From: Kriegella sp965368185
GTDB taxonomy: Bacteria > Bacteroidota > Bacteroidia > Flavobacteriales > Flavobacteriaceae
Length of the DNA stretch: 12,927 nt
Assembly (NCBI GenBank): GCA_965368185.1
Contig: CBDULZ010000127.1
Span: 1-12,927, forward strand
Reading direction: 5' to 3'
The notes beneath the pieces were generated by a model that saw only the letters and a list, made by a program, of their open reading frames with translations, ran no database searches and was not told the DNA's origin. Numbering within the stretch: position 1 is the first letter of the stretch; the number at the start of each line of letters is the position of its first letter. A program made the position numbers and the translations under genes. Below are positions 1-7,607 of this stretch, piece by piece.

Positions 1-234
1 GCCATGGCAGCTTCCGATAATCTTGAAAAGCAACGGGAACTGTTTTCCGAATTGACCGCAGGGGTTGAGCCGCTACTCAAGGAGTCCATTTCAGAGGGAA
101 CGATTTACAAACAATTCTGCCCCATGGCCTTTTCCGGAAAGGGTGGGTATTGGATTTCAAATGCAAAAGAAATTCAGAATCCATATTATGGCAAAAAAAT
201 GCTGAAATGTGGCAAGGTCGTAGAAGAAATTTGA
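1..234 (+). CDS. DUF3347 domain protein, C-terminal part (cut by window edge)
   Basis: The frame is open from base 1, so the gene begins upstream and only its last 77 codons are present. The visible ATG at base 4 is probably internal. The sequence matches the end of a DUF3347 domain as I know it: TIYKQFCPMAF, then GGYWIS, then NPYYGKKMLKCG just before the stop. The two cysteines and nearby methionines are the usual conserved soft-metal-ligand-like residues of this domain. DUF3347 occurs alone or fused to the C-terminus of CusB-type RND efflux adaptors in Bacteroidota, and the edge prevents a choice between these. The genes that follow on the same strand (DUF305 protein and CusB-like adaptor) support a role in copper or related metal handling in the periplasm. 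Domain assignment is fairly secure; substrate is inference. Confidence 0.8.
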   Translation, partial: AMAASDNLEKQRELFSELTAGVEPLLKESISEGTIYKQFCPMAFSGKGGYWISNAKEIQNPYYGKKMLKCGKVVEEI

Positions 235-252
235 TGGTATAAGCCCTGTTTT

Positions 253-295
253 GGGAAAGGGAGAATAATTAATGGTTAGTGTTTAGCTCTTTCCC
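253..295 (+). repeat. Inverted repeat between DUF3347 and DUF305 genes
   Basis: GGGAAAG at 253-259 pairs perfectly with CTTTCCC at 289-295, and one G-U and one G-C pair extend the stem inward. The loop is long (about 25 bases) and no T-run follows, so it is not a classic intrinsic terminator. It lies 18 bases after the DUF3347 stop in a 127-base spacer. It could be a weak attenuator or an operator half-site pair; function unknown. Confidence 0.25.
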
Positions 296-361
296 TTCAC
301 CGGCACTGTCAACACCCTCAATATTGTAAAAAATGAATCAGGAATCCTAAAACCAGAAACA

Positions 362-853
362 ATGGAAAATAAGAATGAAACGAATCATAAAAACATGGAA
401 GGTAGTAGCTATACGAAATTTTTCTTGATGTTAGGAGCATCTTTTGTAGCGATGTATGTTACTATGTATTTGAACACTTACCAGATCGACCATGTATATT
501 TTAGTCTTACCCGATTTTATATGACATGCTTGGGTATTTCGACTATGGCCGTTATTATGCTACTTTTTATGTTGAAAATGTATAAAGACAAGAAAAAGAA
601 CATCGCCATTCTGGTTGGTAGTTTTGTGCTTTTTATTGGAGCATTGGCCTTGGTACGTGCACAGAAGCCCATAATCGGTGATGTGTTGTGGATGAAAGCT
701 ATGATTCCACATCACTCCATAGCAATTTTGACCAGTGAACGTGCGGATATTGAAGACGCTGAAGTAAAAAAATTGGCAGACGATATCATTAAAGCACAAA
801 AAAGGGAAATTGAAGAAATGAAAGCTATGATACATCGCTTGGAAAGTGAATAG
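362..853 (+). CDS. DUF305 domain membrane protein
   Basis: This 163-residue protein has a short polar N-terminus, three predicted membrane helices (about residues 19-39, 52-73 and 81-99), and a C-terminal DUF305 segment. The segment carries the hallmark MIPHH motif (residues 114-118), then ILTSERA and a helical, charged end (KAQKREIEEMK). DUF305 proteins are ferritin-like helical proteins often found with copper or silver resistance genes; their biochemical activity is not settled. The His pair and flanking methionines could bind metal. The ATG at 362 was chosen because the family normally starts with a short MENKN-like polar leader. The frame stays open upstream to base 287, but without another ATG. 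The next gene starts 46 bases downstream on the same strand, so the two are probably co-transcribed. Family call is strong; metal specificity is inferred from neighbours. Confidence 0.88.
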   Translation: MENKNETNHKNMEGSSYTKFFLMLGASFVAMYVTMYLNTYQIDHVYFSLTRFYMTCLGISTMAVIMLLFMLKMYKDKKKNIAILVGSFVLFIGALALVRAQKPIIGDVLWMKAMIPHHSIAILTSERADIEDAEVKKLADDIIKAQKREIEEMKAMIHRLESE

Positions 854-899
854 AAGTGGCCATGGAAATTTGCCTAAGAATAATTTAACGACAAAAATC

Positions 900-2180
900 A
901 TGAACAAAAACATCATTTATATCGGATTGGCGGTTATCGGTGGTCTATTCGCCGGATACCTCATTTTTGGGAATGACTCCATAAAAAATGGGGCCGAGGT
1001 ACATGACCATAACCAAGAAATGGAATCGGGTCAAATGTGGACTTGTTCCATGCATCCACAGATTATGCAGTCCGAACCAGGCGATTGTCCCATCTGTGGT
1101 ATGGATTTGATTCCCGCCGAATCAGGAGCCGACGGTTTGGCCATGGAACAATTTAAAATGACCAAAAATGCGTTGGCTTTGGCCGATATTAGAACCACGA
1201 AGGTGGGTTCTGGCCCTACTGAGGATAACACTTTGGAACTATCGGGAACAATAGTACATAATGAAAAAGCCGTGGCCACCCAGGCTGCTTACTTTGGCGG
1301 GCGAATTGAAAAACTGTTCGTCAATTTCGAAGGTGAGGAAATCAGAAATGGACAACAACTGGCAACCATCTATGCCCCAGAGCTGGTTTCCGCACAGCAA
1401 GAGTTGCTTACGGCAGCAGGTCTTAAAGAGTCGCAACCTGCATTATATAAGGCGGTGCGTAACAAATTAAAATTGTGGAAACTCTCCGATAAACAAATCG
1501 ATCAAATCGAGGTGTCAGGCGAGGTACGCGAGAATTTTCCCGTGTATGCCAATGTTTCCGGTACGATTACTGAAATTATGGTGGAAGCCGGTGATTATGT
1601 AAAAAAGGGAGCCCCTTTGTTTAAAATAGCTGATTTGAATACCGTTTGGGCCATTTTTGATGGGTATGAAAATCAAGTTTCGCTTTTAAAGGAAGGTCAG
1701 AAGGTAGCTATTGTGACCAAATCGTATCCCGACAAGAGATTCGATGCCAAGATTTCTTTTATAAATCCCGTATTAAATTCAGCGACTAGAACTGTTGAAG
1801 TTCGGGCCGTATTGCAAAATTCGAATGGACTATTAAAACCTGGAATGTTCGTAGCCGGTTCATTGGCTTTGCCATTCAATAAAAAGGACGATAACCTGGT
1901 AATTCCCGAAAGTGCCGTACTTTGGACCGGAGAACGTTCGGTGGTATATCTGAAGACCGATCCCGATAACCCAACTTTTGAGATGCGTGAAATCACAGTA
2001 GGAGATGCGACTAATGGTCGGTATATTGTTCTTTCAGGTCTGGAAACGGGCGATGAAATAGTGACCAATGGCACTTTTACGGTCGATGCAGCCGCACAGC
2101 TACAGGGTAAAAAATCAATGATGAACGATACGGGTGGAAAAACTACAATGGGTCATGAAGGTCATGAAGGTATGCAGTAA
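900..2180 (+). CDS. CusB-type RND efflux periplasmic adaptor with heavy-metal-binding domain
   Basis: I take the ATG at 900 (426 residues) over an in-frame GTG at 846, because the ATG is followed directly by a hydrophobic anchor (residues 5-23) and the longer form would overlap the DUF305 gene. After the anchor and a His-containing linker comes a heavy-metal-binding motif, WTCSMHP then CPICGMDLIP, with Cys49, His52, Cys63 and Cys66. The rest follows the membrane-fusion-protein order: split lipoyl-like domain (about 112-165 and 215-245, with GGRIEKLFV and SGTITEIMVEAGDYVKKG), a short helical hairpin between them, a beta-barrel (to about 330) and a membrane-proximal domain. The protein ends in GHEGHEGMQ, a His-rich tail made by a 9-base tandem duplication. 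Such adaptors link an inner-membrane RND pump to an outer-membrane channel and may hand over Cu(I)/Ag(I). Neither partner is in the window. Length is normal for the family. Confidence 0.9.
   Translation: MNKNIIYIGLAVIGGLFAGYLIFGNDSIKNGAEVHDHNQEMESGQMWTCSMHPQIMQSEPGDCPICGMDLIPAESGADGLAMEQFKMTKNALALADIRTTKVGSGPTEDNTLELSGTIVHNEKAVATQAAYFGGRIEKLFVNFEGEEIRNGQQLATIYAPELVSAQQELLTAAGLKESQPALYKAVRNKLKLWKLSDKQIDQIEVSGEVRENFPVYANVSGTITEIMVEAGDYVKKGAPLFKIADLNTVWAIFDGYENQVSLLKEGQKVAIVTKSYPDKRFDAKISFINPVLNSATRTVEVRAVLQNSNGLLKPGMFVAGSLALPFNKKDDNLVIPESAVLWTGERSVVYLKTDPDNPTFEMREITVGDATNGRYIVLSGLETGDEIVTNGTFTVDAAAQLQGKKSMMNDTGGKTTMGHEGHEGMQ
2151..2168 (+). repeat. 9-base tandem repeat coding a His-rich tail
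   Basis: GGTCATGAA occurs twice in direct tandem (2151-2159 and 2160-2168) in the last codons of the adaptor gene and encodes Gly-His-Glu twice. Copy number could vary between strains and alter the number of possible metal ligands at the C-terminus. Confidence 0.7.
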
Positions 2181-2196
2181 GATTTCTGCAATATGT

Positions 2197-2218
2197 AAAA
2201 TGCCCGGGGAAAAGGGCA
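2197..2218 (-). terminator. Possible terminator of the TonB receptor transcript
   Basis: Read on the minus strand, TGCCC pairs with GGGCA (stem arms at 2214-2218 and 2201-2205, 8-base loop) and is followed at once by TTTT (2200-2197). It lies 58 bases past the receptor stop codon, between two convergent genes. The stem is only five pairs and the T-run is short, so the call is weak. The same hairpin could act for the adaptor transcript from the other side, but no T-run follows on the plus strand. Confidence 0.35.
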
Positions 2219-2275
2219 ATTTGAGATTGATAATGCAATAGTCATTACGTATTACTTGCGTTTTGGGAACGTTGG

Positions 2276-4762
2276 TTAATATTCCCCTTCATCATCCCCA
2301 CCTCTTTGCTGCTGATTTCCATTCTTTCCTTTTTTCTGGTTAATGCGATATACGAAAGAAAGTGTCATTTGTCGCTCACGCCATTGAAATTCGCTGTCGG
2401 AAGTAAAGAAAGGGGTCTGTGTCAAGGATTGCCTTTTACGGGAGTTCAAAAGATCGTTTACGTTGAGCGAAACTGTCCCCTTATCGCCCAGCACATCTTT
2501 GGCGAAGGCCAGATCCAATGAAAAGATACCCTTGCTTTCACTTTGTGCGGTCTGCCGTGGGCCACGATAGTTGGCATTCGTTTGCCAGTCGATTTTTCCG
2601 GGCAGTGTTACTTTTGAGCTAAATCTCCCAAACCAGCTGTTGTTCTTCGTCCCAAAATCAACTCCGTTGAACATTCCGTCGGAAACGAATTGAAAATAGT
2701 TAAAACTGCCATTAAGGCGCAGCCATTTAGACGGGTTATACAAGACTCCCATTTCAGCACCAATACGTTCGTTGGTAGACAGGTTGATCGGTATGGAGCG
2801 GATAATGCGTATGCCATCCGAGGTCATTTCTCCTGTTTCTTCCTGTACGACCTCAAAAGAGTTGGTTTCTTTTTGGTAATATACGGATGATGTTAAGGTC
2901 AATTTTTCCCAACGTTTCAAATAACCGAGGTCAAAGGCGTTGGCAAACGCAGGATCGAGATCTGGATTGCCTTGAAAAATGTTAGTACGGCTAGATCGAG
3001 ACGGAAACGGATTGATAAAAAATCCACGAGGCCGGTTGATCCTACGGTTATAACCCAACGTAATGTTTTCCATTTCGTTCAATTCAAAAATCAGGTTTAC
3101 GGTTGGGAAAAGCCCTAAGTAGTTTTTGTCGAAATTCAAATCGACATCAGAACCCAAGGATTCCTCCAAAGCGGTCAAATCAAAATCAGATTCCACTAGC
3201 CCTTTAAGTTGGGTGTTTTCCAGGCGCAGGCCGAGCAAGAAAGAAAACTTTCCGAATTTATTGCCATATTGCGAATAGAGCGCATTTACGTTTTCATCAT
3301 AAATAAAGCGATTGCTCAATTCTTCGTTGGTCTCAAATTGGCCACTTCCTTGGTTCAGGGTGTCTAATTGAAACGAATTTATGCTTTGTTCAAAATTTCC
3401 GCGATACCCGGCTTCGAACTGTGAATCGCCAATGGGAAGTACATAATCTGCCTGAATCAAAAATTCGTTCTGTTTTTCGGTCTCAAAGATATTCTCCTTG
3501 GCCAACAAGCTGTTATCGGGAAAAATTCTATTGTCGTCGATTGTGGTACTTGCGTCTTCAGTATCGTAAGAGTATTGAAAATCGGCGGTCAGTTTATGCC
3601 CTTCTTCATTAATGTTGTTCGTATAGTTCATGGAGAACTGATAACTCTTGTCATCTTCAGTTTGTACCTCGTCGCGAAAAGTTCGGCTGTCCAAGGTACT
3701 TCCGACAAAACGTTGGCTGAGGTTTTCAGTGCCATCCTGTTCATCAGAAAATCGAGCAAATACGCTTCCGGTAAGGGTTGATTTTTTGGTCAGGAAATAT
3801 TCCAGACCTAAGTTCATATTGAATCCTTTATCCTTTCTTATAATATCGCGCTCTTCGATAATCCTGCTAAAATCCCCCGCTGCATAGGTGTTTTCGAAAA
3901 AGGCGTTTCCAGGTGGTTCACGGTACGAATACCCAAGTGTATTGAAAAGATTAAACTTATCAGTGCGGAGGTTTAGATTCGTTGATATTTGACTTGCAAC
4001 CGGTAGCCCGATACTGGTGTTTATAGAACCGTTCAGTCCTAGGGTCTTTTGCTGTTTTAAAACGATGTTCAAGATACCTGCCGTTCCCTCTGCATCGTAA
4101 CGGGCGGATGGACTCGTAATGACCTCTACCCGGTCAATGGCATCGGCAGGGAGTTGTTTCAAGGCATCGGTAGAACCGAATCCGGCCATTGCCGAAGGTT
4201 TTCCATTGATCAAAATACGTACGTTCTCGTTTCCGCGAAGTGCTATGGCACCTTCTACATCTACCGTAACCGATGGAATGTTGTTGAGCGCATCCGAGAT
4301 ATTTCCACCACTTGTGGTAATATCCTTTCCGATATTGTATATTTTTTTATCCAAGCGGACTTCAACAGTGGTCTTTTCTCCAACTACTTCAACTTCGTTA
4401 AGTTGCTCAACATCTACGGCCAATCGTATGGTGCCTAGGTCGGTGTTGCTTCTTAAATCTTGGTTGGGAAGGGAATAGGGTTTATAGGAAATAAACTCTA
4501 CCCTAATATTATAAGTGCCCGGAGCCGTCTGAACGCTGAACTTGCCCTCGAGATCGGTAATACCCCCGGTAACTTTTTCAGGGTTTTGAACACTCTGCAA
4601 TACCAAAGTCGCATATTCAAGGGGTTCACCGTTGTCTTTATCTAATACGGTGCCTTTGATCTCAATGAATTCCATGTCAGGATTTTGGGGAGCTTGTGAA
4701 AAGCTTACTGTGCATAAAAAATATAGCACTAGACAAACGAAGGAAGCAATCTTGGTTTTCAT
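2276..4762 (-). CDS. TonB-dependent outer-membrane receptor family protein
   Basis: An 828-residue outer-membrane protein. The ATG at 4762 is chosen; the only upstream in-frame alternative is a TTG five codons earlier, and the ATG gives a clean signal peptide (MKTKIASF, hydrophobic core, cleavage near SFSQA, residue 24). Domains in order: a CarboxypepD_reg-like beta-sandwich (about 33-115: IKGTVLDKDNGEPLEYATL), a TonB-box-like stretch (LNEVEVVGE, about 121-129), a plug domain (about 130-235, with DALNNIPSV, RGNENVRILINGKPS and SPSARYDAEGTAGILNIVL) and a beta-barrel of the OMP_b-brl_3 type. NRRINRPRGFFINPFPS and GNPDLDPAFANAFDLGY are typical of this group. The last barrel strand (MTLSFVYRI) is followed by a charged tail of about 20 residues, common in the subfamily. 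These receptors import or bind unknown ligands; many are not SusC and have no SusD, as here. The gene lies downstream of a secreted glycosidase on the same strand, so a sugar ligand is possible but unproven. Confidence 0.9.
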   Translation of the reverse strand: MKTKIASFVCLVLYFLCTVSFSQAPQNPDMEFIEIKGTVLDKDNGEPLEYATLVLQSVQNPEKVTGGITDLEGKFSVQTAPGTYNIRVEFISYKPYSLPNQDLRSNTDLGTIRLAVDVEQLNEVEVVGEKTTVEVRLDKKIYNIGKDITTSGGNISDALNNIPSVTVDVEGAIALRGNENVRILINGKPSAMAGFGSTDALKQLPADAIDRVEVITSPSARYDAEGTAGILNIVLKQQKTLGLNGSINTSIGLPVASQISTNLNLRTDKFNLFNTLGYSYREPPGNAFFENTYAAGDFSRIIEERDIIRKDKGFNMNLGLEYFLTKKSTLTGSVFARFSDEQDGTENLSQRFVGSTLDSRTFRDEVQTEDDKSYQFSMNYTNNINEEGHKLTADFQYSYDTEDASTTIDDNRIFPDNSLLAKENIFETEKQNEFLIQADYVLPIGDSQFEAGYRGNFEQSINSFQLDTLNQGSGQFETNEELSNRFIYDENVNALYSQYGNKFGKFSFLLGLRLENTQLKGLVESDFDLTALEESLGSDVDLNFDKNYLGLFPTVNLIFELNEMENITLGYNRRINRPRGFFINPFPSRSSRTNIFQGNPDLDPAFANAFDLGYLKRWEKLTLTSSVYYQKETNSFEVVQEETGEMTSDGIRIIRSIPINLSTNERIGAEMGVLYNPSKWLRLNGSFNYFQFVSDGMFNGVDFGTKNNSWFGRFSSKVTLPGKIDWQTNANYRGPRQTAQSESKGIFSLDLAFAKDVLGDKGTVSLNVNDLLNSRKRQSLTQTPFFTSDSEFQWRERQMTLSFVYRINQKKGKNGNQQQRGGDDEGEY

Positions 4763-4842
4763 CTTGAATATATGCAAATAGGTTAAATACTATTTCCATT
4801 CAAAGATGGTACATTTATATAGGTGTATTTTTAATTTTCTTT

Positions 4843-4870
4843 GAACGACAGCATTTGGTTTGCGAACGAC
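4843..4870. promoter_or_regulatory. Direct repeat upstream of the TonB receptor gene
   Basis: GAACGAC occurs at 4843-4849 and again at 4864-4870, exactly 21 bases apart, or about two helical turns. It lies 81-108 bases upstream of the receptor ATG inside the 270-base spacer 4763-5032. This spacing suits a dimeric activator with same-face half-sites, but a 7-base match can occur by chance. I see no other strong signal in this spacer. Confidence 0.22.
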
Positions 4871-5032
4871 CTTAAAGGAATGTTAATACAATTGGTATTT
4901 GAAATCACGTAATAGCTTTTGCGGATGGAAAAATAACGTTTTGGTAGCCACTCCCTTTTTATTAAATGATTGGAGGTCAGGGATTAACTATGCATTTTTA
5001 AAGGAATAAATATGGGTAGATGGAAAAAGTAC

Positions 5033-7009
5033 TTACGGGTGTATTCGCAACAACGTAGTCGATTTAGGGTTCATTTTTAGCTCTACTGTATTTGTTGAGT
5101 CAGCCATTACCTGATTCTTCACAGGATCGATAATCTGAACTTCGAACGGAAAGCGTAGCGTGCGTTCCCCACCATTTATCGTATGTATGCCCAGCCAATT
5201 GTTACCAATATAAAATACATCATCGGTATCATTGTAAATATGTACCTCTGATTTTCGCCACAGTTCACGCAATTGAGCGGCTGACCATTTTAGTTTGCCA
5301 TCAAGAAAAACGGGTTCTTCGTTGTTCCTATAAATTTTGGTTCCCTTTGCGTTGGTCCATATCACAGTTATACCCTGTTTTTGCCACTCTTCTATCCGTG
5401 CTTCTTCCGCTGCGTTCAATTGCAATAGCCCCATAAGCCAGACGACTTTATATTGGTCGGTTGAAATGGCATCTACGTCGCTGCGAAGATAAAGATCGTA
5501 TGAGGTTCCTGTTTTTGCCAAAGGGTAACGGTTCGATAAGATATTTTCGGTAAGGCTACCGTAACTCGCATCCCAAAAGGAGAGTTCCTCATCCACCACT
5601 ACCAGTACTTCCGATTTCATTTTTTCGATATTCCGGGGAAGGTAATCGACATGCAGTCGCTGTGTCTTTTTTAGAACGTTCAACAATTCAGGGTCGCTGA
5701 ACCAACCACCCCACATGTCGAACCACCAACCGCCATAACCAAAGGCGAGCATTCGTGCCGTATTCTTCCATAAAAATGCTTTTGACGTTTCTATATCATC
5801 GGGCCCTAACCAGACGCCGTCCTCGTATTGACCGACTGGCGCAATACCTTCCGATCGGTCTTTTAGCAGGGTGGTTATCGAAGTGCGCGTATCGTTCTCG
5901 GTAAGCCACAATTTGCCATGTAGGCGTACCGAATTGACCGCTGCCATTGCAGGCCAGTCTTCGCCCAAAACCCGGTTATAGGCATTGGGGCTCGATAGGT
6001 AATCGAGGTCGGGGCAGTCCAACAGTTTGGCCAAGGCTCCGTGACCTCTTCTGGGGTCGGTCACGAAATAGTGATACCCGTAAAAAGCTCCCGTTAACAA
6101 ATTGCCATTGCTTTCTTCTTTGACAATTTTGCAGAAATAGGCGATGTTGTCGGCCATTACCTCGGTATGGAATCGAAAGGTGTCGATATAGTGTTGCTCT
6201 GTTTTCAAATCTCGCCATTCCTTACGTCGCCCCGGTTCATCAATATTCGCCAATTGGGCCTTTTCAAAAGTAATGGTATTATCGTTCCATGCTTTTCGAA
6301 GTGCAGCTACCTCTTTGTACCTGTTACCTAACCATTTGCGGAATGCATCCCGGCGGGCGGGGTTTTGATCGTGGTATTGTTTGGGATGGTAGAACCATTC
6401 TTCGGTAAAGCCGCTTGCAACATGTATTCCCGCGAGATATTGGGCATAAGGGGATTTTTGGATCCATTCGAGAAAATCTTTGAGCACCGCTGCGGTTTGG
6501 GCTTTCCATATTTCGGATGAAAAACATTGTCGAAAGGTGCTTCCATCCGGCAATTGGGCCGAAGCTTCAGGATGCAATCGTTCCCACCATAGGGGCGGAT
6601 CCAAATACAGGCGAACGATTACTTTGGCATAGGGGTCCGCTGTTATGATTTTCTCAAAATCTTGGATTACACTTGAAAAATCATACTCGTCGGCACCGAT
6701 CCATATAGGCTTTCGAAAGGGGCCGATGCCTGAAGTTGAGTTGATACCCCTGTCGGCAAGATAAGCGGGAATGTTGTATAGGTGGATGCCCGCATCGGCT
6801 ATTTCCTTATAGTATTTTTTCTCTCCGAGGTACGACATATACGCAAAGGGTGGATGCGGTTTTCCATCTATTACGATTGATGGTCTGCCCTCGTTCAAAT
6901 TTATTTCTGTGCGGGACTGAGCGGTCGCTGTGACCGAGATTTGAAAGAAGAATACAATTCCTATTAGAAATATACTTGGAAAGTCCTTAGCCGATATTCG
7001 ATACGTCAT
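5033..7009 (-). CDS. Secreted glycoside hydrolase, beta-galactosidase (GH42)-like
   Basis: A 658-residue protein from the ATG at 7009 (a GTG one codon upstream is the alternative). Residues 1-31 form a signal peptide ending in VTATAQS, so it is exported. A (beta/alpha)8-like region follows (about 40-450): FAYMSYLGEKKYY, VIVRLYLDPPLWWERLHPE, GIHVASGFTEEWFYHP, LLTGAFYGYHYFVTDPRRGHGAL, LDYLSSPNAYNRV and KLWLTENDTRT. The likely acid/base is Glu203 or Glu204 in the TEEW motif, and the likely nucleophile is Glu371 in LTEND. The gap of about 168 residues fits clan GH-A enzymes of the GH42 type. The classical NE pair of GH42 is not seen at the first site, so substrate could differ from beta-galactosides. 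Residues about 465-560 resemble the Rossmann-like trimerization domain (SEVLVVVDEE, YKVVWLMGLL), followed by a small C-terminal beta domain. The TonB receptor gene lies 270 bases downstream on the same strand. The fold family is likely; the exact substrate is unknown. Confidence 0.75.
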   Translation of the reverse strand: MTYRISAKDFPSIFLIGIVFFFQISVTATAQSRTEINLNEGRPSIVIDGKPHPPFAYMSYLGEKKYYKEIADAGIHLYNIPAYLADRGINSTSGIGPFRKPIWIGADEYDFSSVIQDFEKIITADPYAKVIVRLYLDPPLWWERLHPEASAQLPDGSTFRQCFSSEIWKAQTAAVLKDFLEWIQKSPYAQYLAGIHVASGFTEEWFYHPKQYHDQNPARRDAFRKWLGNRYKEVAALRKAWNDNTITFEKAQLANIDEPGRRKEWRDLKTEQHYIDTFRFHTEVMADNIAYFCKIVKEESNGNLLTGAFYGYHYFVTDPRRGHGALAKLLDCPDLDYLSSPNAYNRVLGEDWPAMAAVNSVRLHGKLWLTENDTRTSITTLLKDRSEGIAPVGQYEDGVWLGPDDIETSKAFLWKNTARMLAFGYGGWWFDMWGGWFSDPELLNVLKKTQRLHVDYLPRNIEKMKSEVLVVVDEELSFWDASYGSLTENILSNRYPLAKTGTSYDLYLRSDVDAISTDQYKVVWLMGLLQLNAAEEARIEEWQKQGITVIWTNAKGTKIYRNNEEPVFLDGKLKWSAAQLRELWRKSEVHIYNDTDDVFYIGNNWLGIHTINGGERTLRFPFEVQIIDPVKNQVMADSTNTVELKMNPKSTTLLRIHP

Positions 7010-7607
7010 CACTTTGTTTGGGTTGATAAAATATAATCACTGCACTACAACGGTTCTAAAATACCTCCTTTTTATATTGTTTACGCTATTCGGTGACCAA
7101 GAGATTGTTTTATGGCCAGAATTATTCTTTTTTTATTCGCTGCCGTGTATGGGCAGGCATTTTGGAAATCGAATTTTTGGAAATCCCTTCCATCAATATG
7201 ACATAAAAGAGCTTCTATTGCTGTGTTATTTCATCAAAATTAGGGCTGTTACGGATTTCCGTAAGGCATTGTCTTTTTATGGGCTTAGGTTTGAGCTGTC
7301 TACCTTGGTATAGCGTATAATTTGGGATTGGAAAGAGTTAAAGCACATATGTAATTGCATACTGTCGAGAAACCAATTACAAAAAAGCAGTTAACTGGAA
7401 CATATGGATTAAGGTAGTCAATAAGTCGGCCAATACAGATTTGGCTTCCTTATCGCTTTATGCAATAGTACAATTGAGTTGTTATTTTGGCCGGCTTGCT
7501 AAAGAGGAAATTGGGGAATTCGCCGATTTGGCAGGTACGGCCCCTACTCAGATGTGTTGGAAACCAAACCAATTATGGGTAAAAAAAACTAGCATAAAAG
7601 GTTGGCC
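7010..7607. other. Gene-poor spacer with an inverted repeat and a weak open stretch
   Basis: About 600 bases hold no gene I can support. Open frames here start poorly and translate into low-complexity, unfamiliar sequence. Three small items are visible. TTTTGGAAATC is repeated at 7160-7170 and 7175-7185. TGTAATTG (7350-7357) and CAATTACA (7374-7381) form a perfect 8-base inverted repeat with a 16-base spacer. A plus-strand stretch at about 7387-7623 contains AKEEIGEFADLAGTAP, which faintly recalls the helix-turn-helix of Crp/Fnr proteins but lacks the rest of such a protein, so it may be a decayed gene. The promoter of the glycosidase gene must lie at the left end of this region. Confidence 0.4.

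Noticed and set aside
846..899. Upstream GTG start extending the adaptor by 18 residues
   Set aside because: It overlaps the end of the DUF305 gene and adds polar residues before the membrane anchor, unlike the family.
4119..4478. 119-codon plus-strand open frame inside the TonB receptor gene
   Set aside because: Serine-rich antisense shadow of a strongly supported coding region.
4775..4804. TTTG and CCTATTTG on the minus strand, 18 bases apart, resembling a Bacteroidota promoter for the TonB receptor
   Set aside because: The second element lacks the TA of TAnnTTTG and ends only 12 bases before the ATG, leaving almost no leader.
7014..7313. Plus-strand open frame of 99 codons
   Set aside because: Low-complexity, Phe/Leu-rich translation with no familiar motif; it lies in the upstream region of the divergent glycosidase gene.
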